DNA of 64,000 nt from Nakamurella deserti (GTDB lineage Bacteria > Actinomycetota > Actinomycetes > Mycobacteriales > Nakamurellaceae): the NCBI RefSeq assembly GCF_003260015.1, contig NZ_QCXS01000004.1:1-64000 (forward strand). Direction: 5' to 3'. Position numbers and translations under genes: made by a program. Below the pieces are notes generated by a model that searched no databases, was not told the DNA's origin, and saw only the letters and a program-made list of their open reading frames with translations. Of this stretch, positions 16,892-26,453 are shown piece by piece (position 1 is the stretch's first letter; every line of letters begins with the position of its first letter).

Positions 16892-18448
16892 TCACACGTT
16901 CTGCGGGAAGCCCAGGTTGAGGCCGCCGTGGCTGGGGTCGAGCCAGCGGGTGGTGATGACCTTGTTGCGGGTGAAGAAGTTGAAGCCCTCGGTGCCGTGG
17001 GCGTGGGTGTCGCCGAACAGCGAGAGCTTCCAGCCACCGAAGGAGTGGTAGCCGACCGGGACCGGGACCGGGACGTTGATGCCGACCATGCCGACCTCGA
17101 CCTCGTTCTGGAACTTCCGCGCCGCTCCGCCGTCGTTGGTGAAGATGGCGGTGCCGTTGCCGTACGGGTTGTCGTTGATCATCTGCAGGCCCTCGTCGTA
17201 GGAGGCCACCCGCAGCACCGACAGCACCGGGCCGAAGATCTCGTCGGTGTAGATCGTCATGTCGGTGGAGACGTTGTCGATCAGCGTCGGGCCGAGCCAG
17301 AAGCCGTCGGCGTCGCCGTCGACGACCGGGTCGCGGCCGTCCACGACCAGGGTGGCGCCGGCCTCGGCGCCGGCGGCGACGTAGGAGGCGACCTTGTCGC
17401 GGTGCGCGCCGGTCACCAGCGGGCCCATGTCGCAGCCGCGGCGGCCGTCGCCGGTGCGCAGGGTGCCCATCCGCTCGACGATCTTGGCGACCAGCTCGTC
17501 GGCGACGACATCCACCGCGACGAGCGCGGAGATGGCCATGCAGCGCTCACCGGCGGAGCCGAAGCCGGCGTTGACGGCGGCGTCGGCGGCCAGGTCCAGG
17601 TCGGCGTCGGGCAGCACCAGCATGTGGTTCTTCGCGCCGCCGAGGGCCTGCACACGCTTGCCGGCCTTCGTGCCGGTCTCGTAGACGTAGCGGGCGATCG
17701 GGGTGGAGCCGACGAAGGAGATCGACTTGACCCGCGGGTCGGTGAGCAGCGCGTCGACGGCGACCTTGTCACCGTGCAGCACGTTGAACACCCCGTCCGG
17801 CAGCCCGGCCTCCTTCCACAGACCGGCGAGCCAGTTGGCCGTGGACGGGTCCTTCTCGCTCGGCTTGAGCACCACGGCGTTGCCGGCGGCGATGGCGATC
17901 GGGAAGAACCACATCGGCACCATGGCCGGGAAGTTGAACGGCGAGATGATGCCCACCACGCCGAGCGGCTGCCGGATGGTGGCGACATCGACGTTGGTGG
18001 AGGCGTTCTCGCTCAGCGAGCCCTTGAGCAGGTGGGCCAGGCCGCAGGCGAACTCGACGACCTCCTGGCCGCGGGTCACCTCGCCGAGCGCGTCGGAGAG
18101 CACCTTGCCGTGCTCGGAGGTGATCAGCTCGGCGGCCTCGGCCTTGCGCTCGTTGAGCAGCTCGCGGAACTTGAACAGCACCTGCGTGCGGCGGGCCAGC
18201 GACAGCGCGCCCCAGGCCGGGGCCGCCGCCGCGGCTGCGGCGATGACCGCGTCCGCGTCGGACTCCGACGCGAGGGTGACGTGCTTGGTGACCTTGCCGG
18301 TCGCCGGGTCGTACACCGGGGCGGTGCGGTCGGAGTCACCGGCGAACGGCGCGCCGTTGCTCCAGTGCGGCAGGACGGTGGGCGTCGTGGCCGTGCGGCG
18401 GGCGTCGGTCGCCTCGGGCAGGGCGTCGGGATCGGTGATGGTCGTCAT
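16892..18448 (-). CDS. iolA: CoA-acylating methylmalonate/malonate-semialdehyde dehydrogenase
   Basis: 518 residues, ALDH superfamily, MmsA/IolA branch. Visible: S-P-F-N-F-P-A-M-V-P-M-W-F-F-P-I near 168-183, V-L-K-P-S-E-K-D-P-S, V-G-S-T-P-I-A-R-Y-V-Y, A-L-G-G-A-K-N-H-M and the catalytic Cys in G-E-R-C-M-A. The G-A-K-N-H motif in place of the usual E-L-G-G-K Glu is characteristic of CoA-acylating members. It converts malonate semialdehyde from the aldolase step to acetyl-CoA. The 48-nt gap after iolD supports co-transcription. Confidence 0.92.
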   Translation of the reverse strand: MTTITDPDALPEATDARRTATTPTVLPHWSNGAPFAGDSDRTAPVYDPATGKVTKHVTLASESDADAVIAAAAAAAPAWGALSLARRTQVLFKFRELLNERKAEAAELITSEHGKVLSDALGEVTRGQEVVEFACGLAHLLKGSLSENASTNVDVATIRQPLGVVGIISPFNFPAMVPMWFFPIAIAAGNAVVLKPSEKDPSTANWLAGLWKEAGLPDGVFNVLHGDKVAVDALLTDPRVKSISFVGSTPIARYVYETGTKAGKRVQALGGAKNHMLVLPDADLDLAADAAVNAGFGSAGERCMAISALVAVDVVADELVAKIVERMGTLRTGDGRRGCDMGPLVTGAHRDKVASYVAAGAEAGATLVVDGRDPVVDGDADGFWLGPTLIDNVSTDMTIYTDEIFGPVLSVLRVASYDEGLQMINDNPYGNGTAIFTNDGGAARKFQNEVEVGMVGINVPVPVPVGYHSFGGWKLSLFGDTHAHGTEGFNFFTRNKVITTRWLDPSHGGLNLGFPQNV

Positions 18449-18496
18449 GGGTCCTCCGGGGATATGCGGGAGTGCGGACGGGAAGCGCGTGCGGGG

Positions 18497-20422
18497 TCAG
18501 CGACCGGCGGGGCGGTGGTAGTCCCGCTGGGTCGCCTTGTTCTTGTCGTAGGCGACCTTGGCCTGCTGGGTGACGTCCAGCGTCGAGACGTCCGCGACGG
18601 GGACGTCCCACCAGCCGTCACCGGACGGCGACTGGTGCTCGAGGTCGGTGTCGACGTGCACCATGGCCGGCTCGTCGCCCGCCTTGGCCTGCTTGAGGGC
18701 CTCACGGAGCTCGTCGAGGGTCTTCGCCCGGTACACCGTGATGCCCAGGCTCTCGGCGTTGGCGGCCAGGTCAACCGGCAGGATGCCGCCGTCGAGGCGG
18801 CCGCTGTCGGCGTTGCGGTAGCGGTACTTGGTGCCGAAGCGGGCCACGCCCAGCGACTCCGACAGTGCGCCGATGGAGGCGTAGCCGTGGTTCTGCAGCA
18901 GCACCACGATGACCTTGATGCCCTCCTGGACGGCCGTGACCAGCTCGGTCGGCATCATCAGGTACGAGCCGTCGCCGACGGTGATGAACACGTCGCGGTC
19001 GGGGGCGGCCATCCGGACGCCGATGCCGCCCGGGATCTCGTAACCCATGCAGGAGAACCCGTACTCGACGTGGTAGCCCTTGCGGTCGCGGGTGCGCCAC
19101 ATGCCGTGCAGGTCGCCGGGCAGCGAACCGGCGGCGCAGACGACGACGTCCCGGGCCTCCATGACCTCGTCCACCGCCCCGAGCACCTCGGACTGGCCGA
19201 GGACGCCGTGCTCGGCCCCGAAGCCGCTGTGGAAGGAGGCGACGACCTCGTCGTCCCAGGCCTTCGCCCGGGCGGTGGCGTCGGCCCGGTAGGCCGCGTC
19301 GGTGGTGTGGCCGTCCAGCGCGGCCGTGAGCGCGGTCAGCGCCTGGCGGGCGTCGGCGAGCACCGGCAGACCGGCGTGCTTGACCGCGTCCAGGGAGGCG
19401 ACGTTGATGTTGACGAACTGGACGTCCGGGTTCTGCCAGATCGTCCTGGACGCGGTGGTGAAGTCGGAGTACCGGGTGCCGATGCCGATGACCACATCGG
19501 CCTGGCGGGAGAAGTGGTTGGCCGCAGGCGATCCGGTGGCGCCGACGGCCCCGAGGTTGAGCGGGTGGTCGAACGGCAGGGAACCCTTGCCGGCCTGGGT
19601 CTCCCCGATCGGGATGCCGGTGGCCTCGACGAAGGTGCGCAGCGCCTCGTTGGCGTCGGCGTAGGTGACGCCGCCACCGGCCACGATGACGGGCCGCTTC
19701 GCGCCGCGGATGATCGCGGCGGCGGCCTCGACGACCTCGGGCTCGGGGATCGGCCGGCCGATGCGCCAGACCCGCTCGGCGAACAGCGCCACCGGCCAGT
19801 CGTGGGCCTCGGCCTGCACGTCCTCGGGCAGCGCGATGGTCACCGCACCGGTCTCGGCGGGGTCGGTCAGCACGCGCATCGCGCCGAGCAGCGCGGCGGG
19901 GAGCTGCTCGGGACGCCACACCCGGTCGAAGAACTTCGAGAGCGGGCGGAAGGCGTCGTTGACCGAGACGTCGTAGCCGTAGGGCTGCTCGAGTTCCTGC
20001 AGCACCGGCGAGGCGACGCGGGTGGCGAAGATGTCGCTGGGCAGCAGCAGCACCGGCAGCCGGTTGATGGTGGCCAGCGCCGCGCCGGTGAGCATGTTGG
20101 ACGCACCCGGTCCGACGGAGGCGGTGACGGCGAAGGTCTCGAGCCGGTCCTGCTGGCGGGCGTAGCCGACCGCGATGTGCACCATGGCCTGCTCGTTGCG
20201 ACCCTGGTGGTAGGGCAGCTCGCCCGGGCTCTCCAGCTCCGACTGCAACAGGGCCTGGCCGAGGCCGGCGACGTTGCCGTGTCCGAAGATGCCGAAGCAG
20301 CCGGCGAAGAACTTGCGGCGCACACCGTCCCGCTCGGAGTACTGCTGACCGAGGAACTTCACCACCGCCTGGGCGACGGTGAGGCGGATGGTGCCGTCCT
20401 GCGCTGCGGGCGTGTGACTCAT
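18497..20422 (-). CDS. iolD: 3D-(3,5/4)-trihydroxycyclohexane-1,2-dione hydrolase (TPP enzyme)
   Basis: 641 residues. Thiamine-diphosphate enzyme with N-terminal Pyr, central and C-terminal PP domains; the metal-binding motif runs from V-G-D-G-S-Y-L-M-M (about 486-494), and R-K-F-F-A-G-C-F-G-I-F-G-H-G-N-V near 35-50 and the ending T-Q-R-D-Y-H-R-P are IolD features. It opens the cyclohexane ring to 5-deoxy-glucuronate. I chose the ATG at 20422, with GAAAGGAAG about 9 nt upstream, over longer frames lacking homology. It is first in the operon; the candidate control site lies about 310 nt upstream. Confidence 0.93.
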   Translation of the reverse strand: MSHTPAAQDGTIRLTVAQAVVKFLGQQYSERDGVRRKFFAGCFGIFGHGNVAGLGQALLQSELESPGELPYHQGRNEQAMVHIAVGYARQQDRLETFAVTASVGPGASNMLTGAALATINRLPVLLLPSDIFATRVASPVLQELEQPYGYDVSVNDAFRPLSKFFDRVWRPEQLPAALLGAMRVLTDPAETGAVTIALPEDVQAEAHDWPVALFAERVWRIGRPIPEPEVVEAAAAIIRGAKRPVIVAGGGVTYADANEALRTFVEATGIPIGETQAGKGSLPFDHPLNLGAVGATGSPAANHFSRQADVVIGIGTRYSDFTTASRTIWQNPDVQFVNINVASLDAVKHAGLPVLADARQALTALTAALDGHTTDAAYRADATARAKAWDDEVVASFHSGFGAEHGVLGQSEVLGAVDEVMEARDVVVCAAGSLPGDLHGMWRTRDRKGYHVEYGFSCMGYEIPGGIGVRMAAPDRDVFITVGDGSYLMMPTELVTAVQEGIKVIVVLLQNHGYASIGALSESLGVARFGTKYRYRNADSGRLDGGILPVDLAANAESLGITVYRAKTLDELREALKQAKAGDEPAMVHVDTDLEHQSPSGDGWWDVPVADVSTLDVTQQAKVAYDKNKATQRDYHRPAGR

Positions 20423-21100
20423 GCCGGAGCTTCCTTTCACGAGAAAACCGGGTCTTCGAGAACAGCTGTGGTCCGGTCCGCGCCTGGCGGGCGCAGCCGG
20501 ACGCGGATTCACGACGGGGAGGGCGGGAGCGGCCCGGGGACCGGACGCCGGGACGGTTGCGGCGGGGGGACGAGGCGGCCGGGGACGAACCGGGTGCGGC
20601 GGCCGGTCGATCGACCGTCCTGCCGCACACGCCGCCGCTCGGCCATGCTCACCCCTCTCCCGCGATGGCGGTGAGGTCACGCGTGGCCGGCGCCATCGCC
20701 CGCAGGGAGAACTCTTGCGGACGACGCGGTGTGATGTCAAGCTTTTGTTAGAACATGCGGACATGTCCAGCGACGGCCCGGGGAGCCACCCCGGCGCCGT
20801 CCCGGCCCCGTCCCTGCCGCGTCCCTGCCGCGGTGGACCGCGCGCGTGCGAACGCCTCCGCCGGGCGGCCGACCAGGGCCGCTGGTAGGAGAATGTAGGG
20901 CAGCGGGCGCCGACGGGCTCGGGAGAGCCGGCCGGTGCGCCGCCGGGAAGTTCGCGAACCTGTCCGCTCGTTGCACCAGCAGGTCGGCGGGACCCGGGGT
21001 GAGGACCTCGGCCCGGCCGACATCAGGCACGGCTGCCGCCGGCCGCCCGGCGACACCCGTCCGGCGCGACCGCCCGGAACGGCCCGATCCAGGAGGAAGC
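20423..21100. other. 678-nt divergent intergenic region between iolD and the aldehyde dehydrogenase gene
   Basis: No convincing gene: open frames on both strands are Arg/Pro-rich and unlike known proteins. It contains site B at 20733-20756 and AGGAGG at 21091-21096, the ribosome binding site of the rightward dehydrogenase gene. Confidence 0.6.
20733..20756 (-). promoter_or_regulatory. Candidate IolR operator/-35, site B (iolD operon)
   Basis: Begins with the same 16 nt GATGTCAAGCTTTTGT as site A and ends TTAGAACAT. On the minus strand it reads TGTTCTAACA, nine of ten positions of the recalled IolR consensus KGWCHTRACA, followed by a TTGACA facing iolD. It could also affect the rightward aldehyde dehydrogenase gene. 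Confidence 0.55.
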
Positions 21101-22603
21101 ATGACGATCACCACGTCCGAGCCCACGACCACCGGTACCACCGTCCCCGACAGGCCGATGCTCATCGGCGGCGAGTGGGTGCCGGCGCTGTCGGGCGAGT
21201 GGAGCCAGGTGCAGTCCCCGGGTCGCCGCGGGACCGTCCTCGCCCGGGTCCCCGTCGGCGGCCCCGAGGACGCCGACCGGGCCGTCCAGGCCGCCCGCGC
21301 CGCGTTCCCCGCGTGGGCGGCGCTGCACTTCAAGGACCGACAGAAAGCGCTGCTGAAGATCGCCGACGCCCTCGAGGACGCCGCCGAGGAACTCGCGCTG
21401 CTCACCGCCGCCGACACCGGCAACGCGCTGCGCACCCAGGCCCGCCCCGAATCCCAGACCCTGGTCAGCCTGTTCCGCTACTTCGGCGGCGTGGCCGGCG
21501 AGTTCAAAGGCACCGTGCTCCCCGCCGGCGACGACCAGCTGCAGTACACCCGCCGCGAGCCCCTCGGCGTCGTCGCCGGGATCCTGCCCTGGAACTCGCC
21601 GCTGATGATCGCCGGCATGAAGACCCCCGCGTCGCTGGCCGCCGGGAACACCCTCATCCTCAAAACCGCGCAGGAAGCGCCCCTCACCATCCTCAAGATG
21701 GCCGAGATCGCCAACCGCTACCTGCCGCCCGGCGTCATCAACGTCGTCACCGGCCCCGGCCGCAGCATCGGCGAAGCGCTGCTCACCCACCCCGGCGTCG
21801 ACAAAGTGTCCTTCACCGGCTCCACCGAGGTCGGCCGGCACGTCGGTGAGGTCGCCGGCAAACGCCTCGCCCACGTCTCCCTGGAACTCGGCGGCAAGAG
21901 CCCCAACATCGTGTTCCCCGACGCCGCCACCCCCGACACCATCGACGCCACCACCACCGGCGTGCTCACCGCCATGCGCTTCACCCGGCAGGGCCAGTCC
22001 TGCACCGCCGGGTCCCGGCTGTTCGTCCACGCCGACGTCTACGACGTCTTCCTCGCCGCGCTCATCGAAAAGGTCAAGCAGCTCAAGGTCGGCGACCCAC
22101 TCGACGAGACCACCGACATGGGCTCCATCATCAACGCCAAGCAGTACGAATCGATCATGGACTACATCAACGACGGCAAATCCCAACCCGGCGTCCAGGT
22201 ACCGCTGGACGGCGCCGACTTCGTCGGCGAAGGCCTCAACGGCTACTACCAGGGCCCCACCATCTTCGCCGCCGTCGACAACAGCTGGCGCATCGCCCAG
22301 GAAGAGATCTTCGGACCCGTCCTCGTGGCCATCCCGTGGACCGACCGCGACGAGGTCATCCGGATGGCCAACGACTCCACCTACGGCCTCGGCGCCTACA
22401 TCTGGTCACACAACCTCACCGACGCACTCGACACCGCACACCGCATCCAGTCCGGCTGGGTCCAGATCAACCAGGGCGGCGGCCAGGTCATCGGCCAGTC
22501 CTACGGCGGCTACAAAGCCTCCGGCATCGGCCGCGAATTCTCCCTCGAAGGAGCCCTCGAAGGCTTCACCCAGACCAAACAGATCAACGTCAAACTGGGC
22601 TGA
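21101..22603 (+). CDS. NAD(P)-dependent aldehyde dehydrogenase
   Basis: 500 residues of the betaine/aromatic aldehyde dehydrogenase type: P-W-N-S-P-L near 162-167, L-E-L-G-G-K-S-P-N with the general-base Glu (about 265), and the catalytic Cys in G-Q-S-C-T-A-G-S-R (about 300). It ends with S-G-I-G-R-E-F-S-L-E-G. AGGAGG lies 5 nt before the ATG. It diverges from the iol operon and converges on the KAS III gene; substrate not evident, but co-control through the shared region is possible. Confidence 0.9.
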   Translation: MTITTSEPTTTGTTVPDRPMLIGGEWVPALSGEWSQVQSPGRRGTVLARVPVGGPEDADRAVQAARAAFPAWAALHFKDRQKALLKIADALEDAAEELALLTAADTGNALRTQARPESQTLVSLFRYFGGVAGEFKGTVLPAGDDQLQYTRREPLGVVAGILPWNSPLMIAGMKTPASLAAGNTLILKTAQEAPLTILKMAEIANRYLPPGVINVVTGPGRSIGEALLTHPGVDKVSFTGSTEVGRHVGEVAGKRLAHVSLELGGKSPNIVFPDAATPDTIDATTTGVLTAMRFTRQGQSCTAGSRLFVHADVYDVFLAALIEKVKQLKVGDPLDETTDMGSIINAKQYESIMDYINDGKSQPGVQVPLDGADFVGEGLNGYYQGPTIFAAVDNSWRIAQEEIFGPVLVAIPWTDRDEVIRMANDSTYGLGAYIWSHNLTDALDTAHRIQSGWVQINQGGGQVIGQSYGGYKASGIGREFSLEGALEGFTQTKQINVKLG

Positions 22604-22607
22604 GACG

Positions 22608-22656
22608 ACTTTCGGGGTGGTTCTGACCGATCACCGGGCAGAATCACCCCGCAAGT
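22608..22656. repeat. 49-nt palindromic repeat, copy 1
   Basis: Arms ACTTTCGGGGTG and CACCCCGCAAGT (one mismatch) form a long stem starting 4 nt after the aldehyde dehydrogenase stop. A second copy of the same length lies 97 nt downstream. It probably works as a terminator, but the duplication suggests a dispersed repeat family. Confidence 0.65.
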
Positions 22657-22704
22657 GACCCGACGGCCCGCGAGATGCCGTCCCTCCCGGTGACCGGACG
22701 AACG

Positions 22705-22760
22705 ACTTTCGGGGTGATTGTGACCGCAGAGCGGACAGAATCACCCCGAAAGTTTCTTTT
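22705..22760. terminator. Bidirectional terminator, copy 2 of the 49-nt palindromic repeat with T-tract
   Basis: Perfect arms ACTTTCGGGGTGATT and AATCACCCCGAAAGT (22705-22753) are followed by TTCTTTT, making a strong rho-independent terminator for the rightward dehydrogenase gene. The stop codon of the leftward KAS III gene overlaps the T-tract end, so the structure may serve both. Confidence 0.8.
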
Positions 22761-24745
22761 CAGCCGCCGAAGGCGATGCCGGCGTCCTCGAACTTGCCGC
22801 CGGTGGGCACGTTGTCGATGTCGGTGGCGGTGGGTGACGGGGCTCCGGTCTCGACCGCGGCCGACCAGCTGGGCGCGATCACCGCGGGGTCGATGGTCAT
22901 CACCGAATAGCCGGCCACCGCACCCGCGCCGAACCCGGGCGCGAAGATCTTCACCGGCGCGTCGATGACCCCGGCGGCCACCGCGTCGGCGATGGCGATC
23001 GGGATCGACGCCGACGAGGTGTTGCCCATCGTCTCGATGTTGAAGAACAGCTTGTCCTCCGACAGGCCCGACGCCGCCGCCAGTTTCAGCACCATCGTCT
23101 TGTTGGCCTGGTGCGGCACCACCAGCTCGACGGTGCTCCACGCCGAGTCCTCGACCCCGCCCGGGTCGGGCAGCGCCTGCAGCTCCTCGATCATCTGGCC
23201 GAGGTAGCGGCCGGCCAGGTCCTTGACCTCGGGACCGTAGACGGTGATGTTGTTGTCGAACGCCGGGTTGGGCCAGATGATCGAGTTGACCTGGCTGAAC
23301 GGCCCGCTGGCGTAGGTCTGCAGCAGGTCGATGTCACCGGGGTGGCCCTCCGGCGCCGGCGCGATCACCATCGCCGCGGCACCGTCGCCGAAGATCATCC
23401 GCGACGGCCGGACGGTGCCGATCTTGTCGGAGAACTTCTCCCCGCAGACCAGCAGCACCGGCCGCTCGACCTCCTGCAGCAGCCGCACGCACTCCGAGAG
23501 CCCGTACGGCAGACCGGCGCAGGCGGCGACCATGTCGACCGACGAGTGCGTCTGGTAGATGCCCAGCTGACCGGACAGCCAGGTGGCCATCGACGGCATC
23601 ATCCGGTGACTGGTGCACGAGCAGAAGATCACCGCACCGATCTCCTCGGCCTTGCGCCCGGCGTGCTTGAGCGCGGCCACCGCGGCGTCCAGGGAGATCT
23701 CGGACAGGTCGCGGGTGGTGTACATCCGGGACTCGATACCGGTCTTGGAGCTGATGTCCTCGGCGCTCATCGGCGACCAGCAGTAGGCCGCGTTGCGGAT
23801 GAGGTCTTCGTTGCTGCAGACGATCTCACCCTTGACCACGGCCAGCGACTCGATCCTGGGCAGCACGGCGTATTTCCTGCGGACGTCGGTCGGCGGGTAC
23901 GGCCGGACCGGCTTGACCGACGGCGCGGCGGTCTGCGTGGCGCCAGGACGGGCGTCGTCACCGGAACTCTTCTTCATCCGGTTGATGAACCGCAGCACGT
24001 CGGGGTTGCGCGGCCGGAACGTCACCAGCACGTCGTCGTCGGCGAGGTCACCGACGGCCTTGAGCCGCACCTTCGAGCGGTCCCACGGGTACTGGTTGTG
24101 CAGCACCATCGACCAGCGCTGCAGCGCTTCGAGTTCAGGGATGTCGGCGTGGCAGTCGACGATGTCGTCGAAGCTGTGGGTGCCGTAGTCGGGGTCGTAG
24201 TCCTCCAGCACCAGGGTCAGCCACCCCGGGTTGGCGAGCGCCTCCGCCACGGTCGGCTTGATCGACGGCAGCGTGGTGGCGTCGTGCGTGCGGTTGCCGA
24301 ACACGTCGAACAGATCGCGCCAGATGGCGTCCTCCGCGGCGGCGTCCCAGGTCGGGCCCAGCTCGTCGTAGGCCTTGGCGACCGCGCCGATCTTGGCCTC
24401 GCTGTCGTGCCAGTGGGCGACGATCGGCAGGAAGAAGTCGTCGCGGTTGCGGGGGGTGTCCCGCCACCGCACCGGTTGCTTGTCGTACATGGTCATCGCG
24501 AACCGGTTGACCCAGAACAGGTTCAGCGCGACGTCGCGCATCAGCTCGTACCGGGTGGGGTACTGGCCGGTGTCGATACGGGCCAGGATCTCGGTGCCCT
24601 TGGGGGCCTTGGTCTCGAAGTCGCGGCGGATCACCCCGTCGAGCTGGGCCTCCGTCTCGATCACCGAGAAGTCCAGATCCGGCAGGAAGTTGGACGGGAA
24701 GACGAGACGACCGTGCTGGTTCACGACGAATGGCTGCACTGACAT
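22760..24745 (-). CDS. KAS III (FabH-like) ketosynthase with an unassigned ~290-residue N-terminal domain
   Basis: 661 residues. From about 300 onward it is a 3-oxoacyl-ACP synthase III fold: active-site Cys409 in V-A-A-C-A-G-L, His545 in V-P-H-Q-A-N-K and Asn575 in E-T-M-G-N-T-S form the expected triad. Residues 1-290 (with W-R-D-T-P-R-N-R-D-D-F-F-L-P and a D-Y-D-P-D-Y segment) match no domain I recognise; a Pro-rich linker (about 265-290) joins them. Usual FabH length is about 320-340. The ATG at 24745 is almost touching AGGAG; the in-frame GTG two codons later is better spaced and may be the true start. Product unknown. Confidence 0.82.
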   Translation of the reverse strand: MSVQPFVVNQHGRLVFPSNFLPDLDFSVIETEAQLDGVIRRDFETKAPKGTEILARIDTGQYPTRYELMRDVALNLFWVNRFAMTMYDKQPVRWRDTPRNRDDFFLPIVAHWHDSEAKIGAVAKAYDELGPTWDAAAEDAIWRDLFDVFGNRTHDATTLPSIKPTVAEALANPGWLTLVLEDYDPDYGTHSFDDIVDCHADIPELEALQRWSMVLHNQYPWDRSKVRLKAVGDLADDDVLVTFRPRNPDVLRFINRMKKSSGDDARPGATQTAAPSVKPVRPYPPTDVRRKYAVLPRIESLAVVKGEIVCSNEDLIRNAAYCWSPMSAEDISSKTGIESRMYTTRDLSEISLDAAVAALKHAGRKAEEIGAVIFCSCTSHRMMPSMATWLSGQLGIYQTHSSVDMVAACAGLPYGLSECVRLLQEVERPVLLVCGEKFSDKIGTVRPSRMIFGDGAAAMVIAPAPEGHPGDIDLLQTYASGPFSQVNSIIWPNPAFDNNITVYGPEVKDLAGRYLGQMIEELQALPDPGGVEDSAWSTVELVVPHQANKTMVLKLAAASGLSEDKLFFNIETMGNTSSASIPIAIADAVAAGVIDAPVKIFAPGFGAGAVAGYSVMTIDPAVIAPSWSAAVETGAPSPTATDIDNVPTGGKFEDAGIAFGG

Positions 24746-25433
24746 TCTCCTAACGTCGAGCGGCCTGCGGCCGTCGGCGGCGCCTCCGGGGCAACGTCCC
24801 GGGTGGGCTGCGGACGACGACGGCAGGCGGTACGGGGGCGATCTCTGTCGAAGGCTCAGGGGTTGCGCGTCCATTATGGGCGGTGCCCGCCGGACGCGCG
24901 GATCGGGGCGCAGGCACCTCCGGGCACCCCGTTCGGCAGCACCGGACGTGACCTGCGGCGGGCGATCCGCGGTGGTGGTGAGGCCCCCGGGTGAGCATCC
25001 CGACGTCGGTGACCGACGACGTCGGCGATCCGGAGACCGTCCCGCGTCCGCGCGGGTTCCGGCGGGTTCGCGCCCGGGTGGCCGCCCACCGCCGGCGGCA
25101 CCGGGCGGGACTGAGCACCCTCGGGCTGGTCTCGGCGTCACCTCGGGGGTGACCTGGTACCCGGCGGTGACGTTCTGCCGGGTCACCGTGGACATGGTGT
25201 TCTCCAGCGACATGCCCGACGGGCGCGGGCACCACGACGGGCCGGAACCCGCCGACGCCGGGGCCGAGGTGGCGCCGCCGCCCGGCTGGACGGCCGACGA
25301 CACCGACCGGCTGCGCGCAGAACCGACCACCGTCGACCCGTGACGGCCCGGACCGTGGCGCCGGACCGGGCAGCCCCGGGGGGGGCCCGGCGGCCATGAC
25401 GGCTCGACCGCGGAGCTCGGCTCCCGGTGGGGC
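24746..25433. other. 688-nt region with no firm gene
   Basis: Between the KAS III start and the iolB stop. The only protein-like signal is a rightward reading at 24991-25343 that needs a frameshift (separate entry). The remainder shows GC-rich frames without recognisable content and no clear operator. Confidence 0.5.
24991..25343 (+). pseudogene. Possible decayed small hypothetical (membrane?) protein
   Basis: A GTG at 24991 opens a basic stretch ending in R-A-G-L-S-T-L-G-L-V; a +1/-1 shift near 25130 would continue into G-V-T-W-Y-P-A-V-T-F-C and then an acidic tail ending at 25343. A basic N-terminus, a short hydrophobic middle and an acidic tail would suit a small membrane protein, but no single frame holds it. 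It may be noise. Confidence 0.2.
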
Positions 25434-26345
25434 TCAGCCCGCGGCGGGCTCCGGCGCCGCGTACAGCGGCAGCCGGGGATCGACGGCCTGGTCGGACCAG
25501 GTGCCACGGATCCAGCCGTGGTCGGGGTCGTCGCAGATCTTCCAGGCCCGGGTCGGCTCGGGGCCGGCCATCACGTTCAGGTAGTACATGTCGTGGCTCG
25601 GCGAGGCGATGGACGGGCCGTGCCAGCCGTGCGGGATGAGCACCACGTCGCCGTCGCCGACCTCCGCCAGGACGTCGATCGGACGCTCCTCGGTGCCGTA
25701 CACGCGCTGGAAGCCGGCGCCCCTGCCGGTCGCGGCGACGGACGCGTCGGGGGCGTGGGAGCGGAAGCGGTAGTAGTAGATCTCCTCCAGCGACGACTCG
25801 ACGTCAGAGGTCTCGTCGTGCTTGTGCGGCGGGTAGGACGACCAGTTCGCCGCGGGGGTGATGACCTCGCAGGCGATGAGCTTGCCGGTGTCGAACGCGC
25901 CGGGGGTGGCGAAGTTGTTGACCTGGCGGCTGCACGAGCCGGCCCCGCGCAGCTCGACGGGGACACCGGACGCGGGGCCGTAGCGGAACGGCAGCAGCTC
26001 GTCGGTGATCGCGCCGGGCAGGGCGAAGGTGCCGCTGGCCGCGCTGGTGACCTCGACGACCTCGGCGATGGGCAGGTAGGCGAAGTCGGTGACCGCGTCG
26101 AACACGCCGGACCGCCCGGCCAGGTCGAACTTCTCGCTGCCGATGCGGACGCTGCACGAGCCGGACAGCGGCAGCAGGATCATCTCCTCCAGGCCCGTCT
26201 CGAACTGCACGGTCCGTCCCGCCGTCAGGGTCAGCACCCGCAGGCTCGAGTAGCCCCACGAGGCGTCCTCGGGGGTGATGACCAGCTCGAACGGGCTGTC
26301 CGCGCCGCCGGTGGAGCCGGCCGGGACGAAGTACGGGTCGGACAT
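25434..26345 (-). CDS. iolB: 5-deoxy-glucuronate isomerase
   Basis: 303 residues, bicupin IolB family. Metal-binding pattern is visible in S-S-Y-P-P-H-K-H-D (about 168-176), followed by E-E-I-Y-Y-Y-R-F and the second set in V-L-I-P-H-G-W-H-G-P. The end D-H-x-W-I-R-G-T-W is typical of IolB. It isomerises 5-deoxy-glucuronate from IolD to 2-deoxy-5-keto-gluconate for IolC. It stands apart from the main operon, divergent from the GntR gene. Confidence 0.93.
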   Translation of the reverse strand: MSDPYFVPAGSTGGADSPFELVITPEDASWGYSSLRVLTLTAGRTVQFETGLEEMILLPLSGSCSVRIGSEKFDLAGRSGVFDAVTDFAYLPIAEVVEVTSAASGTFALPGAITDELLPFRYGPASGVPVELRGAGSCSRQVNNFATPGAFDTGKLIACEVITPAANWSSYPPHKHDETSDVESSLEEIYYYRFRSHAPDASVAATGRGAGFQRVYGTEERPIDVLAEVGDGDVVLIPHGWHGPSIASPSHDMYYLNVMAGPEPTRAWKICDDPDHGWIRGTWSDQAVDPRLPLYAAPEPAAG

Positions 26346-26453
26346 GGGTACACCCTCACTGTCGGTCGCTCACGCGGGGACGCCGGGCCGGGTCGACAGG
26401 CCCGCGGCCTGCTCCGACGTCGACGGACAGACCGACGGTGAACGGAAATCGCG

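Noticed and set aside
15584-20674. A 1696-codon open frame antisense to the iol operon
   Set aside because: It is the third-position-GC shadow of the well-supported leftward iol genes; its translation is Gly/Arg/Val/His-rich and matches no family.
20762-21100. A gene between the iolD promoter region and the aldehyde dehydrogenase
   Set aside because: Frames open on both strands are compositional; the Shine-Dalgarno at 21091 fits only the aldehyde dehydrogenase start.
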